From NCBI GenBank assembly GCA_020344435.1, contig CP070826.1, forward strand, positions 841,381-849,768: a stretch of DNA of 8,388 nt, written 5' to 3'. Under the pieces are notes generated by a model. That model did no database searches, was not told the origin of the DNA, and worked only from the letters and a program-made list of their open reading frames with translations. Shown one piece after another: positions 5,598 to 8,388 of this stretch (position 1 is the stretch's first letter; each line of letters starts with the position of its first letter). Made by a program: the position numbers and the translations under genes. The DNA is from Candidatus Bathyarchaeota archaeon (lineage in GTDB: Archaea; Thermoproteota; Bathyarchaeia; Bathyarchaeales; Bathyarchaeaceae).

Positions 5598-5647
5598 AAA
5601 AAAAGCTCAGTGTAGAGTCTGAAGCCTTGCGAGGCCCCTCAGACTCT
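5598..5647 (-). terminator. Hairpin plus T7 terminator of the thermosome-rpoK transcript
   Basis: Nine-base perfect arms 5614-5622 and 5639-5647 enclose a second 4-bp stem (5624-5627/5632-5635). On the minus strand this hairpin comes 19 nt after the rpoK stop and is followed by seven T (5598-5604). It resembles an intrinsic terminator and lies where the thermosome-rpoK transcript would need to stop before running into the tRNA gene. Confidence 0.6.
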
Positions 5648-5666
5648 CTAAGGAAAATGCTGGGAA

Positions 5667-5940
5667 TCAGTTTTGAAGAAGCCATGCGAGCGGGATGTCT
5701 TGAAAAGTTCCATCAGGCAGTGTCCTACGAATCGTGATGGGCAAGATCCCGGCCTCAAGCTCTCGAATGGCAATATCAATCGGATTCGAAACGGTCTCTG
5801 AGGGCTCCATAAGTGTGGGCGCACCCATAGCGATCTGGAGAGCCCTAGCCCCGACTATCCGAGCTCTCTCAAAACGGGTGAGCTTAGGAGGCCCTACCCT
5901 GACCTCCTTCTCTTCGGTTGACGTTTCGCTAGAACTCCAT
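5667..5940 (-). CDS. rpoK: DNA-directed RNA polymerase subunit K (Rpb6/omega homologue), start codon out of frame
   Basis: The minus strand encodes KLTRFERARIVGARALQIAM, then GAPTLMEPSE, then NPIDIAIRELEAGILPITIR and RTLPDG, ending at TGA 5667-5669. This is the highly conserved core of archaeal RpoK, which helps assemble and stabilise RNA polymerase. The coding frame is open upstream to at least 5939 but has no ATG, GTG or TTG before the core. ATG 5938-5940, one base after the thermosome stop, is one base out of frame and hits TAG at 5929-5931. Dropping one T of GAGTTCT would give a 90-residue protein starting MESSETSTEEKEV, a normal acidic RpoK N-terminus. A sequencing error or true one-base insertion is likely. 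A non-AUG start (for example GTA 5895-5897, 4 nt after the strong AAGGAGGT at 5902-5909) is an alternative. Confidence 0.87.
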
Positions 5941-5941
5941 G

Positions 5942-7603
5942 CTACCCATAGGGGCCCATTCCGGGAGCCCCACCTGGCATCCCTGGTCCTCCTGGCGGCC
6001 CTGGCGGAGTCTTCATCTTTCCAGAGGCGATGATGTCGTCGATTTTCAGAATCATCGAAGCTGCCTCGGTGGCTGACTTCATTATCTGCTTCTTGACTGC
6101 GAGTGGCTCGAAGACCCCCATCTCTTTCATATTTCGAACCTTACCATCGTGCACTTCAACGCCAGCCCATACTTCTCCTTTATCGTGTCGGGATCGGAGT
6201 TCGGATATGATGTCGATTGGGTCGAGTCCAGCGTTCTCAGCAAGTGTGATTGGCACGGACTCCAGTGCTTCCGAGAACTGAGCAACAGCGAGTGCCTCCC
6301 TTCCTGGAAGGGTTTCTCCGTACTCTCTCAATATCTTTGCAATCTCCAGCTCTGGCGCGCCGCCACCAGCCATTATTTTTGGTTCCTCAACCACGTCCTT
6401 CACAACGCACAGGGCGTCGTGGATTGAGCGTTCAGCCTCGTCAACTATCCTTTCGGTTCCGCCACGTATGAGAATCGTGACTGAAAGCGCGTCTTTGCAG
6501 CCTTCGATGAAGGTCATCTTGTCATCGGCTATCTTTCTCTCTTCTACCAGCTTGGCGTAGCCTAGGTCACCTTTCGCTAGATCGTCTAGGTTTGTGACTA
6601 CTTTTCCTCCGGTGGCCTTAGCCAGTTTCTCCATGTCGGATTTCTTGGCCCTGCGCACAACGAGGATGTTCTTTCTCGCTAGGAAGTGCTGGGCCAGGTC
6701 GTCTATGCCCTTCTGGCAGATGATGACATTAGCCTTCTTCTTGATTAGTTTCTCGACCATCTCTTTTAGCATGCTCTCTTCCTGCTTCAGGAAGGCATCC
6801 ATCTGTTCTGGGCTTTCGATGTTTATCTTCGCGTCGAACTCTGTCTTCTCAATTTCGAGCGCGGTGTTCAATAATACGATCTTTGCTTCTTCTACCCGTT
6901 TCGGCATGCCTGGGTGGACTACCTCTTTGTCCAGGACGATGCCGTTGATGAGCTTGGTGTCTGTCAGTGCTTCGCCCGCTTTCTTCTCAACCTTGATGTC
7001 GTCGATGTCGACCTTATATCCGTCAGTGGTCTTTTCGGCGACTTGGAGCACGGCGTCAGCTGCGATTTCCGCCAAGTATTCTCTGTTCTCAGCCACAAGC
7101 TTGCTAGCCATGGATGTCATGGCAATTTTCTTCAGAAACTTCTTATCCTTCGGTTTCACTGGAATGGCCAACTTCTCCAGTGCCTTAAGCGCCTTGTCTG
7201 CTGCTTTTCGATAGCCGTCGATTATGACTGTTGGATGAACGTTCTTGTTGATCAGGTCTTCAGCCTTGCCCAATAGTTCGCCAGAGATGATCACCGCGGT
7301 TGTGGTTCCGTCGCCCACCTCGTCGTCTTGGGTCTTGGCGACCTCGACCATCATCTTAGCGGCTGGGTGTTGGATGTCCATTTCGTCCAGTACGGTGCGT
7401 CCGTCGCTGGTAATCGTGACGTCTCCGAAGCTGTCTACGAGCATCTTGTCCATTCCCTTTGGTCCAAGAGCGCTCTTCACGGCCTCCGCCACTATCTTAG
7501 CGGCCATTATGTTGGCGTGCTGAGCGTCCCTTCCCCTTGATCGGGATGCGCCTTCTCTCAATATTAGGACAGGTGTTCCAGCTAGTTCTGTTGACAATGT
7601 CAA
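5942..7603 (-). CDS. Thermosome subunit (group II chaperonin)
   Basis: This is an ATP-dependent cytosolic folding chamber subunit, 553 residues from the chosen start. Conserved parts (numbered from that start) include GTPVLILREGASR near the N-terminus, SALGPKGMDKMLVD (44-57) and TITSDGRTVL (64-73) in the first equatorial part. The ATPase motif GDGTTTAV is at 97-104 with catalytic Asp98. GGGAPE (413-418) is in the second equatorial part, and the tail is rich in Gly, Pro and Met as in archaeal thermosomes. The start is taken as TTG 7601-7603, which has AAGGAGGA (7608-7615) 5 nt upstream and gives the usual N-terminus. An in-frame ATG at 7642 lies only 5 bp from a TATA box, upstream of the expected transcription start. 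rpoK follows one base after the TAG. Only one subunit gene is visible here. Confidence 0.95.
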   Translation of the reverse strand: MTLSTELAGTPVLILREGASRSRGRDAQHANIMAAKIVAEAVKSALGPKGMDKMLVDSFGDVTITSDGRTVLDEMDIQHPAAKMMVEVAKTQDDEVGDGTTTAVIISGELLGKAEDLINKNVHPTVIIDGYRKAADKALKALEKLAIPVKPKDKKFLKKIAMTSMASKLVAENREYLAEIAADAVLQVAEKTTDGYKVDIDDIKVEKKAGEALTDTKLINGIVLDKEVVHPGMPKRVEEAKIVLLNTALEIEKTEFDAKINIESPEQMDAFLKQEESMLKEMVEKLIKKKANVIICQKGIDDLAQHFLARKNILVVRRAKKSDMEKLAKATGGKVVTNLDDLAKGDLGYAKLVEERKIADDKMTFIEGCKDALSVTILIRGGTERIVDEAERSIHDALCVVKDVVEEPKIMAGGGAPELEIAKILREYGETLPGREALAVAQFSEALESVPITLAENAGLDPIDIISELRSRHDKGEVWAGVEVHDGKVRNMKEMGVFEPLAVKKQIMKSATEAASMILKIDDIIASGKMKTPPGPPGGPGMPGGAPGMGPYG

Positions 7604-7645
7604 ATTATCCTCCTTATTTTGCGAAACACTAGAAAAAGACATTGA

Positions 7646-7658
7646 GATATAAGCTTTT
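7646..7658 (-). promoter_or_regulatory. BRE/TATA promoter of the thermosome gene
   Basis: On the minus strand AAAAGC precedes TTATATC (TATA core 7647-7652). Initiation about 25 nt downstream (near 7624) leaves a leader of about 20 nt that carries the Shine-Dalgarno sequence AAGGAGGA and ends at TTG 7603. No clear additional heat-shock operator was recognised in 7654-7750. Confidence 0.6.
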
Positions 7659-7750
7659 CTGGATTACGGCCTATCGGATTGTTGAAGGTTATCAGAATTT
7701 CATGCTGGTTAGATATAGTTAGGTGTGAGTCGCGGGCAGGCTAAGAAGGG

Positions 7751-8388
7751 TCATTTGAACCTCTTCTTCAAGTTTAACATCACTCTTTTGAGCCTCAGCT
7801 CCCATGGTATTGCTTTCCCGAAAGGGGTAGCTGCCCCCTTCTTGATTGCATGCGCAACTTCGTCAGCCTCTGGATCTGCGTCGATGAGAGTGTATGCAGA
7901 GCCTATTTCAGGGCCATAGTGAGCGTCACTTCCAGCGATCTGTGGAAGATTCAGACGAATAGCGAGTTTTCGGCTGAGATGGGTTGAAACGGAGAAAGGA
8001 AAGGTTGATGCGTTGATGACTTCGATAGCGTCGAAATCTGGGTGCACACCGGCTGATCTTATGGTTTTGAGAAGAGCAAAAGGATGAGCCATCACAGCTA
8101 CCCCGTTGGCCTCATTGATCTTCCGAATGGTCCTAGACAGCGTTAAGCCTGAAGGGATGGGCTTCGTTACATTAAGAGCGAGGACGTGGCCCTCCAAGGC
8201 GGTTACCTCTATTCCCGGCAGAAGGATTAGACCCTTCTTCACTCGGAGTTTCAGTGCGCCTTCAACTGTGTCATGGTCTGTGATGGCCACACCGTTCAAA
8301 CCTCGCCTCTCGGCGTAGGCAACTACCTCTCTCAGGGTAGTCACGCTATCGGAGGAGTAGCAAGTGTGGACATGGAGATCAATCTTCA
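7751..8388 (-). CDS. PHP-domain metal-dependent phosphoesterase (5' edge at window end)
   Basis: The product has all main PHP metal-binding motifs: IDLHVHT directly at the N-terminus (His6, His8), ITDHDT (Asp38-His39-Asp40), PGIEVTA (Glu61), GHVLAL (His68), MAHPF (His102), EVINAS (Glu123) and GSDAHYG (Asp155, His157). PHP proteins of this stand-alone type (COG0613-like) are Mn/Fe/Zn-dependent phosphoesterases, and the substrate is not evident. The frame reaches the right edge. The first two bases seen on this strand are TG followed by AAG ATT GAT, so the missing base is probably the A of an ATG and the protein is 212 residues, essentially complete. An internal GTG at 8344 would remove the HVHT motif and is rejected as start. 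The basic C-terminus (LRLKRVMLNLKKRFK) has no recognised role. Confidence 0.9.
   Translation of the reverse strand, partial: KIDLHVHTCYSSDSVTTLREVVAYAERRGLNGVAITDHDTVEGALKLRVKKGLILLPGIEVTALEGHVLALNVTKPIPSGLTLSRTIRKINEANGVAVMAHPFALLKTIRSAGVHPDFDAIEVINASTFPFSVSTHLSRKLAIRLNLPQIAGSDAHYGPEIGSAYTLIDADPEADEVAHAIKKGAATPFGKAIPWELRLKRVMLNLKKRFK

Noticed and set aside
5549..5737. 62-aa plus-strand ORF running through the G-tract
   Set aside because: It starts in the T9/G8 tract, has no ribosome binding site or family pattern, and overlaps the hairpin terminator and the 3' end of rpoK on the other strand.
5734..6033. 99-aa plus-strand ORF
   Set aside because: It is the antisense shadow of rpoK and the thermosome C-terminus; the minus-strand reading is clearly homologous to RpoK.
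6594..7214. 206-aa plus-strand ORF opposite the thermosome
   Set aside because: Its Ser/Phe-rich composition is typical of the reverse complement of a Lys/Glu-rich gene; there are no motifs.
1..8388. CRISPR array, insertion sequence, integrase or prophage genes
   Set aside because: No regularly spaced repeats, transposase motifs or terminal inverted repeats were seen on either strand.

Overview
The window is a piece of an archaeal chromosome. A group II chaperonin (thermosome), an archaeal-type phosphoglycerate kinase, a PAC2-family protein, RNA polymerase subunit K, archaeal BRE/TATA elements and an initiator tRNA with two bulge-helix-bulge introns all point that way. A class I (bacterial-type) GAPDH among these genes, together with multiple tRNA introns, suggests a TACK lineage such as Bathyarchaeia. 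That lineage is an inference; no rRNA or other decisive marker is present.

Layout. On the + strand: the 3' end of an MGMT/ATL-like DNA-binding protein (1-210), a small Cys-containing conserved protein (228-446), and a promoter leading into a GAPDH-PGK operon (634-2930). This operon converges on a minus-strand block: CBS-pair protein (3045-3536), a putative ribbon-helix-helix regulator with a V4R-like C-terminus (3694-4254), a two-helix membrane protein (4350-4583) and a PAC2 protein (4644-5273). Divergent from the PAC2 gene is an initiator tRNA-Met (5426-5536, +) with a 17-nt intron in the acceptor stem and a 16-nt intron in the anticodon loop. It ends at a T9 run next to a G8-A-G7 tract. Facing it on the minus strand are the thermosome gene (5942-7603) and, one base after its stop, rpoK (5667-5940). 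The rpoK gene has no usable in-frame start codon, so ORF callers would miss it. A PHP-domain phosphoesterase (7751 to the right edge, minus) closes the window.

How the parts work together. GAPDH and PGK carry out consecutive reversible steps of lower glycolysis/gluconeogenesis. Thermosome, rpoK and initiator tRNA are core information-processing and proteostasis genes, and their orientation requires terminators on both strands between 5541 and 5660. The most unusual element is the initiator tRNA precursor. Its acceptor strand is split by an intron whose splicing helix uses 5'-leader bases, and a second leader segment can pair over 10 bp with the 3' acceptor strand and CCA. No CRISPR array, insertion sequence or prophage gene was seen.
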